Assembly (NCBI RefSeq): GCF_003050785.1
Contig: NZ_QAOH01000001.1
Location: 124,001 to 188,000, forward strand
DNA: 64,000 nt
Source: Celeribacter persicus
Lineage (GTDB): Bacteria > Pseudomonadota > Alphaproteobacteria > Rhodobacterales > Rhodobacteraceae
Reading direction: 5' to 3'
The translations under genes and the position numbers were made by a program. Positions within the stretch are counted from its first letter, which is position 1. Each line of letters begins with the position of its first letter. The notes beneath the pieces were generated by a model. That model was not told the origin of the DNA. It was given only the letters and a program-made list of their open reading frames with translations, and made no database searches. Shown here piece by piece: positions 17,542 to 27,243 of this stretch.

Positions 17542-19434
17542 GTGGCATACAAAGACGTTTACGACGCCTGGAAAGCGGATCCGGAAAAATTCTGGATGGA
17601 GGCCGCCGAAGAGGTTCACTGGTACAAGAAGCCGTCGAAGGCGCTTTTCGACGAGAATGCCCCGATCTACGAGTGGTTCTCGGACGGTCTGACCAACACC
17701 TGCTACAATGCGGTCGACCGTCATGTGGAAGCCGGACGTGGTGACGAACTGGCAATCATGCATGAGAGCCCTATCACCCACTCGACCAAGGGCATCACCT
17801 ACAAGGAATTGCAGACCCGCGTGTCCTCGCTCGCCGGCGCACTCAAGATGCGCGGCGTGGAAAAAGGTGACCGCGTCATCATCTACATGCCGATGATCCC
17901 CGAGGCGCTTGAGGCCATGCTGGCCTGTGCCCGGATCGGCGCGATCCATTCCGTCGTCTTCGGCGGCTTTGCCGCGCATGAGTTGGCTGTGCGGATCGAC
18001 GACTGCACACCGAAAGCGATCATCGCCGCCTCCAGCGGCCTGGAGCCGAACCGTGTGGTGCATTACAAACCGCTTCTCGATCAGGCCATCGACATGGCCG
18101 AGCACAAGCCCGAGTTCTGCGTGATCTTCCAGCGCGAACAGGAGGTTGCCAGGCTGATCGAAGGGCGTGACTTCAACTGGCACGGCTTCCAGTACGGCGT
18201 GAAACCGGCAGAATGTGTGCCGGTCGAGGGCAACCATCCGGCCTATATCCTCTACACCTCCGGCACCACGGGCGCCCCGAAAGGCGTCGTGCGCGCCACC
18301 GGCGGGCATCTCGTCGCGCTGAACTGGACGATGAAGAACATCTACAACATCGAGGCAGGCGACCGCTTCTGGGCCGCCTCCGATGTGGGCTGGGTCGTGG
18401 GACACAGCTACATTTGCTACGCGCCCCTGATCAAGGGCGCGCAGACCATCGTGTTCGAGGGCAAACCCGTCGGGACGCCGCATGCTGGTGTGTTCTGGCG
18501 CATCATCCAGAACCAGCGGGTGAAGAGCTTCTTTACCGCGCCGACCGCTCTGCGCGCGATCAAGCGCGAGGATCCGACCGGCGAATGGATCAAGCGTTAC
18601 AAGCTGCACGATCTTCAGGCGATCTTCCTCGCGGGCGAACGCGCCGATCCGGACACGATCAAATGGGCGCAGGAGAAATTCGGTGTTCCGGTGATCGACC
18701 ATTGGTGGCAGACCGAAACCGGCTGGGCCATCGCCGCGAACCCGATAGGGATCGAAGAACTTCCGGTCAAGATCGGTTCGCCTTCCGTCGCCATGCCTGG
18801 CTACGAGATCGACATTCTCGACGAGGCGGGTCATCCGGTTGCGCCGGGCGAGCTGGGCGCCATCGCGATCAAGCTGCCGCTGCCGCCGGGCACGCTGCAA
18901 ACGCTGTGGAATGCCGAGGATCGCTACAGAAAGAGCTACCTGACCACCTTCCCGGGCTACTACGAGACCGGGGACGCGGGGATTAAGGACGAAGACGGCT
19001 ATGTCTACATCATGGCCCGCACCGATGATGTCATCAACGTCGCCGGTCACCGGCTCTCGACCGGCGCAATGGAGGAGGTGCTCTCCGCCCACCCCGATGT
19101 CGCCGAATGCGCCGTGATCGGTGTCTCCGACGAGTTGAAGGGGCAGATGCCGCTCGGCTTCCTCTGTCTGAACGCGGGTTGCACCCGTGATCATGCCGAG
19201 ATCGTCAAGGAAGTCGTGCGCGATGTGCGCAATGAAATCGGCCCGGTTGCCGCCTTCAAGCTCGCCTGCGTCGTCGACCGTCTGCCCAAAACCCGCTCGG
19301 GCAAGATTCTGCGCGGCACAATGGTGAAAATCGCCGACGGCCAGCCGTTCAAAATGCCCGCAACAATCGACGATCCGGCCATTCTGGACGAGATCAAAGT
19401 GGCACTTCAGGGGCTCGGCTATGCAAAAGAGTAA
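17542..19434 (+). CDS. prpE: propionyl-CoA synthetase
   Basis: AMP-forming acyl-CoA ligase activating propionate. The AMP-binding motif YTSGTTGAPKGVVR and the C-terminal lysine loop KTRSGKILRG, the usual site of regulatory lysine acylation, are intact. The frame is open from 17407, but GAGGAGGA lies eight bases before a GTG at 17542, which gives VAYKDVYDAWKADPE. That start yields 630 residues and matches the N-terminus I know for Rhodobacter PrpE. An acetyl-CoA synthetase is the alternative, but the start, length and upstream site favour propionate. It feeds the propionyl-CoA/methylmalonyl-CoA route that MeaB also serves. Confidence 0.9.
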   Translation: MAYKDVYDAWKADPEKFWMEAAEEVHWYKKPSKALFDENAPIYEWFSDGLTNTCYNAVDRHVEAGRGDELAIMHESPITHSTKGITYKELQTRVSSLAGALKMRGVEKGDRVIIYMPMIPEALEAMLACARIGAIHSVVFGGFAAHELAVRIDDCTPKAIIAASSGLEPNRVVHYKPLLDQAIDMAEHKPEFCVIFQREQEVARLIEGRDFNWHGFQYGVKPAECVPVEGNHPAYILYTSGTTGAPKGVVRATGGHLVALNWTMKNIYNIEAGDRFWAASDVGWVVGHSYICYAPLIKGAQTIVFEGKPVGTPHAGVFWRIIQNQRVKSFFTAPTALRAIKREDPTGEWIKRYKLHDLQAIFLAGERADPDTIKWAQEKFGVPVIDHWWQTETGWAIAANPIGIEELPVKIGSPSVAMPGYEIDILDEAGHPVAPGELGAIAIKLPLPPGTLQTLWNAEDRYRKSYLTTFPGYYETGDAGIKDEDGYVYIMARTDDVINVAGHRLSTGAMEEVLSAHPDVAECAVIGVSDELKGQMPLGFLCLNAGCTRDHAEIVKEVVRDVRNEIGPVAAFKLACVVDRLPKTRSGKILRGTMVKIADGQPFKMPATIDDPAILDEIKVALQGLGYAKE

Positions 19435-19508
19435 ATTTTAGACAAAAAGCTCTGTTCCCCGGCGTCAGGTTGGTTAAGAATTTGTAAACAACCGATCCAC
19501 CGGGCATG

Positions 19509-19536
19509 AAACGCGGCCTGATCGGCCGCGTTTTTG
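19509..19536 (+). terminator. intrinsic terminator after prpE
   Basis: A perfect 10-bp stem (19509-19518 with 19524-19533), 5-base loop, then TTTTTG. It lies inside the longest possible frame of the next gene, which shows that the kinase must start further downstream. Confidence 0.9.
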
Positions 19537-19571
19537 TTACTTGTGCGTTGGTAGATGGTAAGGGCTTGAAA

Positions 19572-21185
19572 TTGGAACAAGGTGATCCGCAAAGCTATTC
19601 TCTTCTCATAGAAGACGCAGGACGTCTTTCGCTGCTGGCCCATGATATTCGCGCAACCTATACCGAGTTACAGATCACCCTGAGCACGCTGCGCGACAGT
19701 TTTCCGGTCTCCCCCGCCCTTGGTCGGGAACTCAGCCGACTGTCTCATACAGGAGCTCACCTCGGACGGCTGCTCAATGAGATGTCCGGCGCGCTGTTTC
19801 AAAACCATCAAAACGGTCCTTATCCCGCGCTTTTCAGCACACCGCGCCGCACTCTCGCCGGTCTCGTGCAACGCTGGCGCGGCATCACCGAGCAACTCGG
19901 CTCGTATCTTCTGCTTCAAGGCGAAGAGAATATGCCGGAAACTGCGGCCTTCGACATGCTGGCTTTCGAACGTGTGCTCTCCAATCTTGTCTCCAACGCG
20001 TTGCACCATGCCGGTCCCGGACCGATTTCCATCGACATCTCCCGCTCAGATCAGAGCACGGGCGAAACGTTGCTAGTACGCATTCGAGACGCCGGACCGG
20101 GCTTTCCCTCAGAGGTGCTTACCCGCGCCGCCCCCGCACCTCTGCCAATCGGCTCGGGTGAGCCCGGCTCCGGTTTCGGCCTCAGGATCGCCTGTGAGGC
20201 CACACGTCAGCTCAATGGCCATCTTACGCTGCATAACCCGCCCGATGGCGGGGCCGAAGCCTGTCTCAGCGTGCCGCTCCCGGAACTGTCGCCGCCTTCC
20301 GATCCCGTGGCGGAGATGGTGCCCGCGTTGCCCACCGGTCTCACCGCGCTACTGGTCGAGGACAGCGCAGCACTTCGCCTGCAAATGCGGCAACATCTTG
20401 AGGCGCTGGGAATCAGGATTGTCGAAGCCTCGGACGGAGCAGCCGCACTCCACTTGCTGACGGCGTGCAGCCGCCAGTTCGACGTCGTTTTCCTCGACAT
20501 CGAACTGCCGCTTCTGTCGGGCAATCAGGTGCTTTCCATCCTGCGCAGCCGCAACGTGCCGTTGCCGCCTGTAATTGCCATCACCTCGCATGTGTTCGAA
20601 AGCAACATCCGCGCCATTCAACTCAGCGGCGCCGATGCCGTGATCTGCAAACCGGTCATCGGGGGCAAGGACATTCTGGACAGCCTCGTCCGCGCCCTGC
20701 ACATGCACCCCAACAGTCCCACACCTCTTTCGTCGGCAACCCACCCGCCGGTCGTCTCCTCATTCAGCCCTCAATCTAGGCAACCTGATGCAACCGCGAA
20801 CCACACCGGAACCTGCCTGCGCCACATGGTACGTCATTTGCCCAAGGAAATGCGCCAGACACTTCTTCGGCAAGTGGCTATAGATCTGAATCACCATCTC
20901 GAAGCCGCCTTTTCCGCCGCCCGAGCGGTCCCCTCACCGCTGGCCCTCGCAGAGTTGACGCGCAGTGCCCATACCCTGTCCGGGCTTTTCGCCTCGGCCT
21001 GTCACGAGGAGGCGCGACAACTCGCCCTGTCGGTTTCGGAAAGGGTAATGAGGGACGAGCCGACGGAAATTATTGCGATCCTCGATCAACTCCGCCAAAC
21101 TGCCGAAAATATTCAGTCCGAAATTCATTCCATTATAGATAGAGAAACGAACGGCCATGTCTCGAAACCCCATACTGATCGTTGA
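19572..21185 (+). CDS. soluble hybrid histidine kinase (HisKA-like, HATPase, REC, HPt)
   Basis: About 537 residues, with no sensor domain and no membrane segment. Order: phospho-acceptor helix with His24 (LLAHDIRATYTEL); ATPase with N box around Asn142 (SNLVSNALHHAG), DAGPGF and GSGFGL; a receiver with Asp309 (VVFLDIELP) and Lys360; and a C-terminal HPt with His467 (RSAHTLSGLFASA). This is a complete phosphorelay chain in one protein. The ATG at 19506 falls next to the prpE terminator hairpin, so I place the start at TTG 19572, seven bases after AAGGG. The end overlaps the response regulator by 29 bases, so the pair is co-expressed. The signal must be cytoplasmic or delivered by a partner protein. 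Confidence 0.85.
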   Translation: MEQGDPQSYSLLIEDAGRLSLLAHDIRATYTELQITLSTLRDSFPVSPALGRELSRLSHTGAHLGRLLNEMSGALFQNHQNGPYPALFSTPRRTLAGLVQRWRGITEQLGSYLLLQGEENMPETAAFDMLAFERVLSNLVSNALHHAGPGPISIDISRSDQSTGETLLVRIRDAGPGFPSEVLTRAAPAPLPIGSGEPGSGFGLRIACEATRQLNGHLTLHNPPDGGAEACLSVPLPELSPPSDPVAEMVPALPTGLTALLVEDSAALRLQMRQHLEALGIRIVEASDGAAALHLLTACSRQFDVVFLDIELPLLSGNQVLSILRSRNVPLPPVIAITSHVFESNIRAIQLSGADAVICKPVIGGKDILDSLVRALHMHPNSPTPLSSATHPPVVSSFSPQSRQPDATANHTGTCLRHMVRHLPKEMRQTLLRQVAIDLNHHLEAAFSAARAVPSPLALAELTRSAHTLSGLFASACHEEARQLALSVSERVMRDEPTEIIAILDQLRQTAENIQSEIHSIIDRETNGHVSKPHTDR

Positions 21186-22557
21186 CGATGTCGAGACCCA
21201 CCTGACCCTGTTTTCCGCCACGCTCGAAGAGGCCGGTTACGACATCGTCGTCGCGCGCAATTGCGCCGAGGCCCGGGATGGCGCGCTTGCTCATCAGCCG
21301 GAGTTGGCACTGATCGACATCGTTCTGCCCGATGGCAACGGCATCGACCTGATCACAGAGCTGAAAACTCGGTTGCCCGCGCTCAAATCGATTGCCGTCA
21401 CCGCCTTTGCCACCGTTGACCGCGCGGTCACCGCGATGCGCAGCGGCGCCATTGATTTTCTCGTGAAACCGCTGGACCCCGACCAGTTGCTCGCCGCCAT
21501 CGCCAATGCCGAAAGCGGACGCAGCATCGGTCAGCAGGATCGGGGTAGCCGCGTCGACGGTGTCGGCTTCGATTGCCCTCTCGGGTCATCGGAGATCATG
21601 CGCGACGTATTCGACACGATCAACGCCGTCGCCGGCTCCGCAGCCCCCGTCTTCATCACCGGTGAAAGCGGCACAGGCAAGGTCCGGGCCGCCGAGACCA
21701 TTCATGCCCGCTCCGGCTTTCGCGATGGAGGCCTCATCAAGCTCGACTGTTCCACCGCCGCACCTGAGCGGATCGAGGCGGAACTCATCGGCGAAAGTGC
21801 ACACTGGGACGCAAGGACCGAAGGCAAGGGCATACCCGGTGCGGTCGAAAAGGCGCAGAACGGAACCTTACTGCTCGACGAGATCTGCGCCCTGTCCTTG
21901 CCGATGCAGGCGCGGCTTTTGGGCATCCTGCAAAGCGGCTCGGTCACGCCTCTGGGCGGTTTGTCACCCCGGCCGGTGAATTTTCGCCTGATCTGCACCT
22001 CCACCATTGATCCCCGCGCCGAAGTGAACGCCGGTCGTTTGCGTGCCGATCTGTTCTACCGGCTCAACGTGGTGCCTCTGCATCTGCCACCGCTGCGTGG
22101 GCGTGGCATGGATGTGGTGGAAATCGCCGAGACCGAACTGGACAAACTCTGTGCCCGCGAGGGGCGATCTTTCCGCACCCTCTCGACCGAGGTCAAGGCA
22201 ATTTTTCTCGATCACAACTGGCCGGGAAATCTCCGCGAATTGATGAATGTCCTGTGGAATATCGCTATTCTGCATGACGGGCCGGTGGTCGAGGTCGCTG
22301 ACCTGCCAGCCTATCTGCGCAATCCGCAGGCCTCGGAGGACGGCGTGCAAAACGCCGGCGCCTTCTCCCTCGTGTCATCCAATCCGTTCGACGGGCAGAC
22401 CCTCGCCGAGATCGAGCGCCGCGCCATTGAGCATGCGATTCAGAAGGAGGGCGGTTCGATCCCGGCGGCGGCGCGCAGCCTCGGGGTCTCGCCCTCGACA
22501 CTCTATCGCAAGCTCGACAGCTGGGGCAAACCGGTGCGCGGCAAACGGGACTTGTAA
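21157..22557 (+). CDS. NtrC-type response regulator lacking GAFTGA
   Basis: 466 residues: receiver (1-120, phospho-acceptor Asp54), AAA+ domain (about 138-370) and Fis-type helix-turn-helix (IPAAARSLGVSPSTLYRKL, near 440-460). Walker A is GESGTGKV (169-176), Walker B TLLLDE (237-242), and the RLRADLFYRL arginine-finger region is present. The GAFTGA loop that contacts sigma-54, expected around 212-228, is replaced by an unrelated stretch (WDARTEGKGIPG). Rhodobacter capsulatus NtrC also lacks GAFTGA and works with sigma-70, so sigma-54-independent control is likely. It overlaps the hybrid kinase gene, its presumed phosphodonor. Confidence 0.92.
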   Translation: MSRNPILIVDDVETHLTLFSATLEEAGYDIVVARNCAEARDGALAHQPELALIDIVLPDGNGIDLITELKTRLPALKSIAVTAFATVDRAVTAMRSGAIDFLVKPLDPDQLLAAIANAESGRSIGQQDRGSRVDGVGFDCPLGSSEIMRDVFDTINAVAGSAAPVFITGESGTGKVRAAETIHARSGFRDGGLIKLDCSTAAPERIEAELIGESAHWDARTEGKGIPGAVEKAQNGTLLLDEICALSLPMQARLLGILQSGSVTPLGGLSPRPVNFRLICTSTIDPRAEVNAGRLRADLFYRLNVVPLHLPPLRGRGMDVVEIAETELDKLCAREGRSFRTLSTEVKAIFLDHNWPGNLRELMNVLWNIAILHDGPVVEVADLPAYLRNPQASEDGVQNAGAFSLVSSNPFDGQTLAEIERRAIEHAIQKEGGSIPAAARSLGVSPSTLYRKLDSWGKPVRGKRDL

Positions 22558-22574
22558 CCGTCCCAGGCGATCTG

Positions 22575-23333
22575 TCAGACGAATTGTTCGCGCAAAAGCC
22601 GCTCTTCGAGCCCATGACCGGGATCGAACAGGATGCGGTGCCTGACCTTCGGCTCGGAGGCGATCTCGACCCAAAGCACATTGCCCGCATGGCGGCTGTC
22701 GGCATCGGCCATCACCGGGCGCTTGCTGGCCTCCAGCACATCGAAACGGACCTTTGCCGTACTCGGCAAAAGCGCGCCGCGCCAGCGCCGGGGCCGGAAG
22801 GCGGCCATGGCGGTGAGCGCCAAAACATCGGACCCAATGGGCAGGATCGGACCACGCGCAGAATAGTTGTAGGCGGTCGACCCGGCAGGCGTAGACACGA
22901 GCACCCCGTCACAGACCAGTTCCTCCATGCGGATCTTGCCATCTATGGAAACGCGCAGTTTGGCCGCCTGTGGCCCCGCGCGCAGAAGCGAGACCTCGTT
23001 GATCGCCAACGCCCGCCGTTCGCTCCCATCCTCGCTGCAAGCCACCATGGAAAGCGGATTGATCACCTCTTCCTCGGCCTCCGCGAGACGTTCGACCAGA
23101 TCGTCCTCGCGAAACTCGTTCATCAGAAACCCGATGGTGCCGCAATTCATGCCGTAAACCGGCGTGTCGAGATGCATCGTGCCGTGCAGGGTCTGCAACA
23201 TGAAGCCGTCGCCGCCGAGCGCCACGATCACATCCGCCTCTTCCATCGGCACCGACGGGTAGCGCGCCAGCAAGCGCGCCAGTGCGGATTGGGCGATTTG
23301 GGCATCGCTGGCGGCAAAGGCGATCTTGACCAT
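22575..23333 (-). CDS. nadK: NAD kinase
   Basis: ATP-dependent phosphorylation of NAD to NADP. The 252-residue length is typical. The GGDG catalytic loop ([11 protein letters not shown]) and the NAD-binding segment [20 protein letters not shown] are both present. The ATG at 23333 follows AGAGGGCCTGTG; an adjacent GTG three bases upstream is less likely. It converges on the response-regulator gene with 17 bases between the stops and is monocistronic. Confidence 0.96.
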   Translation of the reverse strand: MVKIAFAASDAQIAQSALARLLARYPSVPMEEADVIVALGGDGFMLQTLHGTMHLDTPVYGMNCGTIGFLMNEFREDDLVERLAEAEEEVINPLSMVACSEDGSERRALAINEVSLLRAGPQAAKLRVSIDGKIRMEELVCDGVLVSTPAGSTAYNYSARGPILPIGSDVLALTAMAAFRPRRWRGALLPSTAKVRFDVLEASKRPVMADADSRHAGNVLWVEIASEPKVRHRILFDPGHGLEERLLREQFV

Positions 23334-23635
23334 CACAGGCCCTCTTGAAACGACATGTTTGCGCCCTCAGTAGCAAAGCCCGCCGGGGATTTCACCTGAA
23401 TTCCTGAGGTGTTGCGTGCAAACCCCTGCACTTCTGGCCGCACATCCGACACGACTTACCGTCACGATGTCTCGCCACTCAGAGACGCCAAAGGAAGAGG
23501 ATCGGAAACATTCGCCCCATTCTGGGACGCAAGCGCGCACCGATTCATGATGATTATGCACCGACAAAGGGTTTTCGAACTGTCACAGAATGGATAAGAA
23601 GCGCGCGACACTCCCATCCTGCCAAGGAGCATAGC
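23334..23635. other. divergent intergenic region between nadK and glyA
   Basis: About 300 bases containing the two divergent promoters. A weak hairpin, GTCTC (23469-23473) with GAGAC (23482-23486), is visible in the glyA leader. I see no glycine, SAM or tetrahydrofolate riboswitch core and no small gene. Confidence 0.5.
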
Positions 23636-24931
23636 ATGACGGCCAATGTCCGCGATTCCGGTTTCTTCACCGAGGCACTCGCCTCCCGCGACCCAGAGCT
23701 GTTCGACAGCATCACCAAAGAACTTGGCCGTCAGCGCCACGAGATCGAACTGATTGCGTCCGAGAACATCGTGTCTGCCGCCGTGATGGAAGCCCAGGGC
23801 TCCGTCCTCACCAACAAATACGCCGAAGGCTATCCGGGCCGCCGTTACTATGGTGGCTGCGAATTTGTCGACATCACCGAGAACCTCGCCCGCGACCGCG
23901 CCAAGGAACTCTTCGACGTCAAATACGTCAATGTCCAGCCGAACTCCGGCTCTCAGGCGAACCAGGGCGTCTACAACGCGCTTCTGCAACCGGGCGACAC
24001 CATCCTCGGCATGAACCTCGCCTCCGGTGGCCACCTGACCCACGGCGCCTCCGTCAACCAGTCCGGCAAATGGTTCAACGCCATTCAATACGGTGTGCGT
24101 CAACAGGACCAGCGCCTCGATTACGATCAGGTCCGCGAGTTGGCGCTTGAGCACAAGCCCAAGCTGATCGTCGCCGGTGGCTCCGCCATTCCGCGCCAGA
24201 TCGACTTTGCGAAATTCCGTGAGATCGCCGATGAAGTCGGGGCGCTTCTCATGGTCGACATGGCCCATTTCGCCGGTCTCGTCGCCGGTGGCGCGCACCC
24301 GTCGCCCTTCCCCTATGCCGATGTGGCGACCACCACGACCCACAAGACGCTCCGTGGTCCGCGCGGCGGCATGATCCTGACGAACGACGTCGAGATCGCC
24401 AAGAAGGTGAACTCCGCCATCTTCCCCGGCATTCAGGGCGGGCCGCTGATGCATGTCATCGCCGCGAAAGCCGTGGCCTTTGGCGAGGCGCTGCGTCCCG
24501 AGTTCAAAACCTATGCCGAACAGGTGGTGAAGAACGCGCAGGCGCTCTCCGACCAGTTGATGAAAGGCGGACTCGACATCGTCACCGGCGGCACAGATAC
24601 GCACGTTCTGCTCGTCGATCTGCGCCCCAAAGGCGTGAAGGGGAACGCGACCGAGAAGGCGCTTGAGCGCGCCCACATCACCTGCAACAAGAACGGCATC
24701 CCGTTCGATCCGGAACCGCCGATGGTCACCTCCGGTGTCCGTCTCGGCACTCCTGCGGGCACCACGCGCGGCTTTGGCGAGGCTGAATTCCGCCAGATCG
24801 CCGACTGGATTGTCGAGGTGGTAGACGGTCTTGCCGCCAATGGCGAAGAGCACAACGCGGAGGTTGAAGCCAAGGTGAAAGCCGAGGTCGAAGCCCTCTG
24901 CGAGAAATTCCCGCTTTACCCGAACCTGTAA
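23636..24931 (+). CDS. glyA: serine hydroxymethyltransferase
   Basis: PLP enzyme converting serine and tetrahydrofolate to glycine and methylene-tetrahydrofolate. It is 431 residues long. The PLP lysine is in [14 protein letters not shown], preceded by the usual [26 protein letters not shown] precedes the ATG. It is monocistronic with a strong terminator. Confidence 0.97.
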   Translation: MTANVRDSGFFTEALASRDPELFDSITKELGRQRHEIELIASENIVSAAVMEAQGSVLTNKYAEGYPGRRYYGGCEFVDITENLARDRAKELFDVKYVNVQPNSGSQANQGVYNALLQPGDTILGMNLASGGHLTHGASVNQSGKWFNAIQYGVRQQDQRLDYDQVRELALEHKPKLIVAGGSAIPRQIDFAKFREIADEVGALLMVDMAHFAGLVAGGAHPSPFPYADVATTTTHKTLRGPRGGMILTNDVEIAKKVNSAIFPGIQGGPLMHVIAAKAVAFGEALRPEFKTYAEQVVKNAQALSDQLMKGGLDIVTGGTDTHVLLVDLRPKGVKGNATEKALERAHITCNKNGIPFDPEPPMVTSGVRLGTPAGTTRGFGEAEFRQIADWIVEVVDGLAANGEEHNAEVEAKVKAEVEALCEKFPLYPNL

Positions 24932-24953
24932 TTATCCGACATTCGAACCAATC

Positions 24954-24981
24954 AAAGGGGCCTCCGGGCCCCTTTTTCTTG
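24954..24981 (+). terminator. intrinsic terminator after glyA
   Basis: A 9-bp perfect stem (24954-24962 with 24967-24975) with a TCCG loop and a T-run. Confidence 0.88.
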
Positions 24982-25006
24982 CACGTTAACGATCATCACA
25001 GGCTCC

Positions 25007-25855
25007 ATGTCCCAGCCCACCTCTCTCGAACGCCGTCTGGGCGACTGGCTCCGCGCCCGTCTACCCCATGCCATCACCGAACTGGTCATGTTCACCGTCA
25101 AGATGGGCTGGGCCGCGCTCTTTGGCGGGCTGCTGCTCATCGCCATGCTGGCGACTCACACCCTTTGGCAAGACAACTGGCCCATCGCGCGCTATGATGC
25201 GCTTCTGGCCTATGCATTGGCGCTTCAGATCCTGTTCCTGATCTTCCGGCTGGAAACCATCGGTGAGGCCAAGGTGATCCTGTTGTTTCACCTCACCGGC
25301 ACCATCATGGAGATTTTCAAACTCCACATGGGCAGTTGGGGCTACCCCGGCGCGGGGGTGATCAAGATCGGCGGTGTGCCGCTGTTCTCGGGTTTCATGT
25401 ATGCCTCCGTCGGCAGTTTCATGGCGCGCGCCATCCGTCTCTTCGACATGCGTTTCGCCCCCTATCCGCCCTATTGGACTTCGCTTCTGTTCGCCTCAGC
25501 CATCTATCTGAATTTCTTCACACATCACTTCGGCCCGGACATCCGCATCGGCCTGTTTGCCGCCTCGCTCATCCTCTATGCCCGCACCCGCGTCTGGTAT
25601 CGGATCGGCATGTGGCACTGGATGCCCATGCCGCTGGCCGGGCTGCTCTCCGCCTTCTTCCTCTGGATTGCCGAAAACGTCGGAACGGCCACGCGGATAT
25701 GGCTCTACAAGGGACAAAGTGCCGGCGAACTGGTCAGTTTTGCCAAAATGGGCTCATGGTATCTCTTGCTCTATGTGAGCTTCGTCACCGTCACGCTTGT
25801 ACAGCGCGACGCCTTGCAGACCGACCGCTTCACACCAGACCGCGCCAGACCATAA
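25007..25855 (+). CDS. DUF817 family integral membrane protein
   Basis: A 282-residue protein with about seven or eight hydrophobic segments, for example AALFGGLLLIAMLATHT and ALALQILFLIFRL. The family hallmarks are the conserved EIFKLHMGSWGYPG and a later LNFFTHHFGPDIR, which I know from DUF817 (YoaT-like) proteins. Its function is unknown; the conserved His and Trp residues in membrane loops suggest ligand or metal binding, but that is speculation. The last 26 bases overlap the convergent gene. Confidence 0.85.
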   Translation: MSQPTSLERRLGDWLRARLPHAITELVMFTVKMGWAALFGGLLLIAMLATHTLWQDNWPIARYDALLAYALALQILFLIFRLETIGEAKVILLFHLTGTIMEIFKLHMGSWGYPGAGVIKIGGVPLFSGFMYASVGSFMARAIRLFDMRFAPYPPYWTSLLFASAIYLNFFTHHFGPDIRIGLFAASLILYARTRVWYRIGMWHWMPMPLAGLLSAFFLWIAENVGTATRIWLYKGQSAGELVSFAKMGSWYLLLYVSFVTVTLVQRDALQTDRFTPDRARP

Positions 25856-26201
25856 TGCCCAGCACCAGACCGAGGGTCACAAGGATCACAAAGGCAATAC
25901 TCGCGATCAGATCGAGCAACCGGTTCTTGCGCCGGGTCTTCACATCCTGACGCTCCAGGAAATATTTCAACTCCTTGAACGCCTTATCGACCTTTTTCTG
26001 CTGAACCTGTTGGGCCAGTTTCGGATGCGCCTCAAGCGCAAGCGCCTCGACGATCACTGCGGATTTCCGGCGTGCCCAACGCGGCAAACGACGGCCTGCA
26101 TGTTTCACCTTGGCCTCGAACCCTTCTCCCAGACGCACGCCAAGACGATCGCGCATCAGCGCGGCAAGCTCTTCGGATCTGTGCATCACGGAATGGTCCA
26201 T
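25830..26201 (-). CDS. hypothetical protein with C-terminal membrane anchor
   Basis: A 123-residue, strongly basic protein. Residues 1-95 are predicted helical and rich in Lys/Arg (for example KVKHAGRRLPRWARRKS), and residues 98-120 form one membrane segment (LIASIAFVILVTLGLVLGIMV), giving a tail-anchored topology. It is divergent from the hydrolase gene and overlaps the 3' end of the DUF817 gene. I do not recognise a family. Confidence 0.75.
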   Translation of the reverse strand: MDHSVMHRSEELAALMRDRLGVRLGEGFEAKVKHAGRRLPRWARRKSAVIVEALALEAHPKLAQQVQQKKVDKAFKELKYFLERQDVKTRRKNRLLDLIASIAFVILVTLGLVLGIMVWRGLV

Positions 26202-26253
26202 GGTGATCTTTTAAGGGGTTTGCCACCGAGGGCCAAGGCGCTATCTCTGTGCC

Positions 26254-27036
26254 ATGCTCAACACCGTCTTTACCGGTCAGCCGACCGACCGCGCCCCCCT
26301 TCTTATCGTCCACGGCCTGTTCGGCTCCGCCCGCAACTGGGGCGTGATCGCGAAACGGCTTTCCGATCAGCGGCTTGTCGTCTCCGTCGACCAGCGCAAT
26401 CACGGGGAAAGCCCGCGTTTCCCGACCCAGAGCTATGAAGATATGGCCAGCGATCTCGCCGAGGTTCTGGAACCTCTCGTCACTGAGCACGGGCCGTTGC
26501 ACGTTATGGGGCACTCCATGGGCGGCAAGGCGGTCATGGTGCTGGCGCTGACCCGACCCGAGTTGATCAAGTCCTTGATTGTCGCGGATATTTCGCCCGT
26601 CGCCTACAGCCATGACAACACACCGCTGATCGAGGCGATGCGCGGCATCGACCTGTCCACGGTGGAGAAACGCTCCGACGCGGACCGGCAACTGGCGCAT
26701 GATGTTCTGGACGCCGGCGTGCGGGCGTTTTTGCTGCAAAGCCTCTTGGTTAAAGAGAAAAAATGGCTTCTGAACCTCGATGTTCTGGAAGCCGAGATGC
26801 CGAAGATCGTCGGTTTTCCGGAAATCTCCGGAACCTATAAGGGGCCGGTGTTTTTCCTCTCCGGCGGCGAAAGCACCTATGTGCAGCGCGATCATCGGGA
26901 ACGTTCGAAAGCCTTGTTCCCCAACGCGAAATTCGCCTCCATACCCGGCACGGGCCATTGGCTCCATGCCGAGAAACCGCGCGAATTCGAGGCGGCGATG
27001 CGCGCCTGGATGGAAGCGGTGGATGCCAAAGCCTGA
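26254..27036 (+). CDS. alpha/beta hydrolase (YbfF-type esterase)
   Basis: A 260-residue alpha/beta hydrolase without signal peptide. The oxyanion strand is LLIVHGLFGSARNWG, the nucleophile elbow is MGHSMGGKAVM, and the C-terminal His lies in GTGHWLHAEKP. The DQRNHGESPR loop is typical of the YbfF/abhydrolase-11 group that hydrolyses acyl-CoA or short-chain esters in vitro. The natural substrate is unknown. It is separated from its neighbours on both sides by opposite-strand genes. Confidence 0.9.
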   Translation: MLNTVFTGQPTDRAPLLIVHGLFGSARNWGVIAKRLSDQRLVVSVDQRNHGESPRFPTQSYEDMASDLAEVLEPLVTEHGPLHVMGHSMGGKAVMVLALTRPELIKSLIVADISPVAYSHDNTPLIEAMRGIDLSTVEKRSDADRQLAHDVLDAGVRAFLLQSLLVKEKKWLLNLDVLEAEMPKIVGFPEISGTYKGPVFFLSGGESTYVQRDHRERSKALFPNAKFASIPGTGHWLHAEKPREFEAAMRAWMEAVDAKA

Positions 27037-27054
27037 GCCCCGGCTCTTATGACT

Positions 27055-27243
27055 TCAGGAAAACTCTTCGGTGATCTTCTTGGCGATGTACAAGGTCACC
27101 GGGATCGCAGCGACAAACCCGATGGCAGCCGAGATGAGAATGGGTTGAAGCGTGTCTTTGCCCATGGTGAGGGCCACCACCACGGCAGTCCCCATCAGGG
27201 TCGTGGAAATGAGCGAAAAGAGGATGCCGGCTAATCTGTTCAT
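27055..27243 (-). CDS. small two-helix membrane protein (62 aa)
   Basis: A 62-residue protein consisting of two hydrophobic helices (LAGILFSLISTTLMGTAVVVAL and ILISAAIGFVAAIPVTLYIA) with a short loop and a basic tail. AAGGA lies seven bases before the ATG at 27243. Similar short proteins are common in Rhodobacteraceae and have no established function. It converges with the hydrolase gene. Confidence 0.75.
   Translation of the reverse strand: MNRLAGILFSLISTTLMGTAVVVALTMGKDTLQPILISAAIGFVAAIPVTLYIAKKITEEFS

Noticed and set aside
19474-19489. Possible CtrA box (TTAA-N7-TAAAC) before the kinase
   Set aside because: It has a mismatch in the second half and lies upstream of the prpE terminator, so it is a poor promoter element for the kinase.
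23334-23635. Possible riboswitch in the glyA leader
   Set aside because: Only a weak 5-bp hairpin is seen; no conserved core of glycine, SAM, SAH or tetrahydrofolate riboswitches could be recognised.
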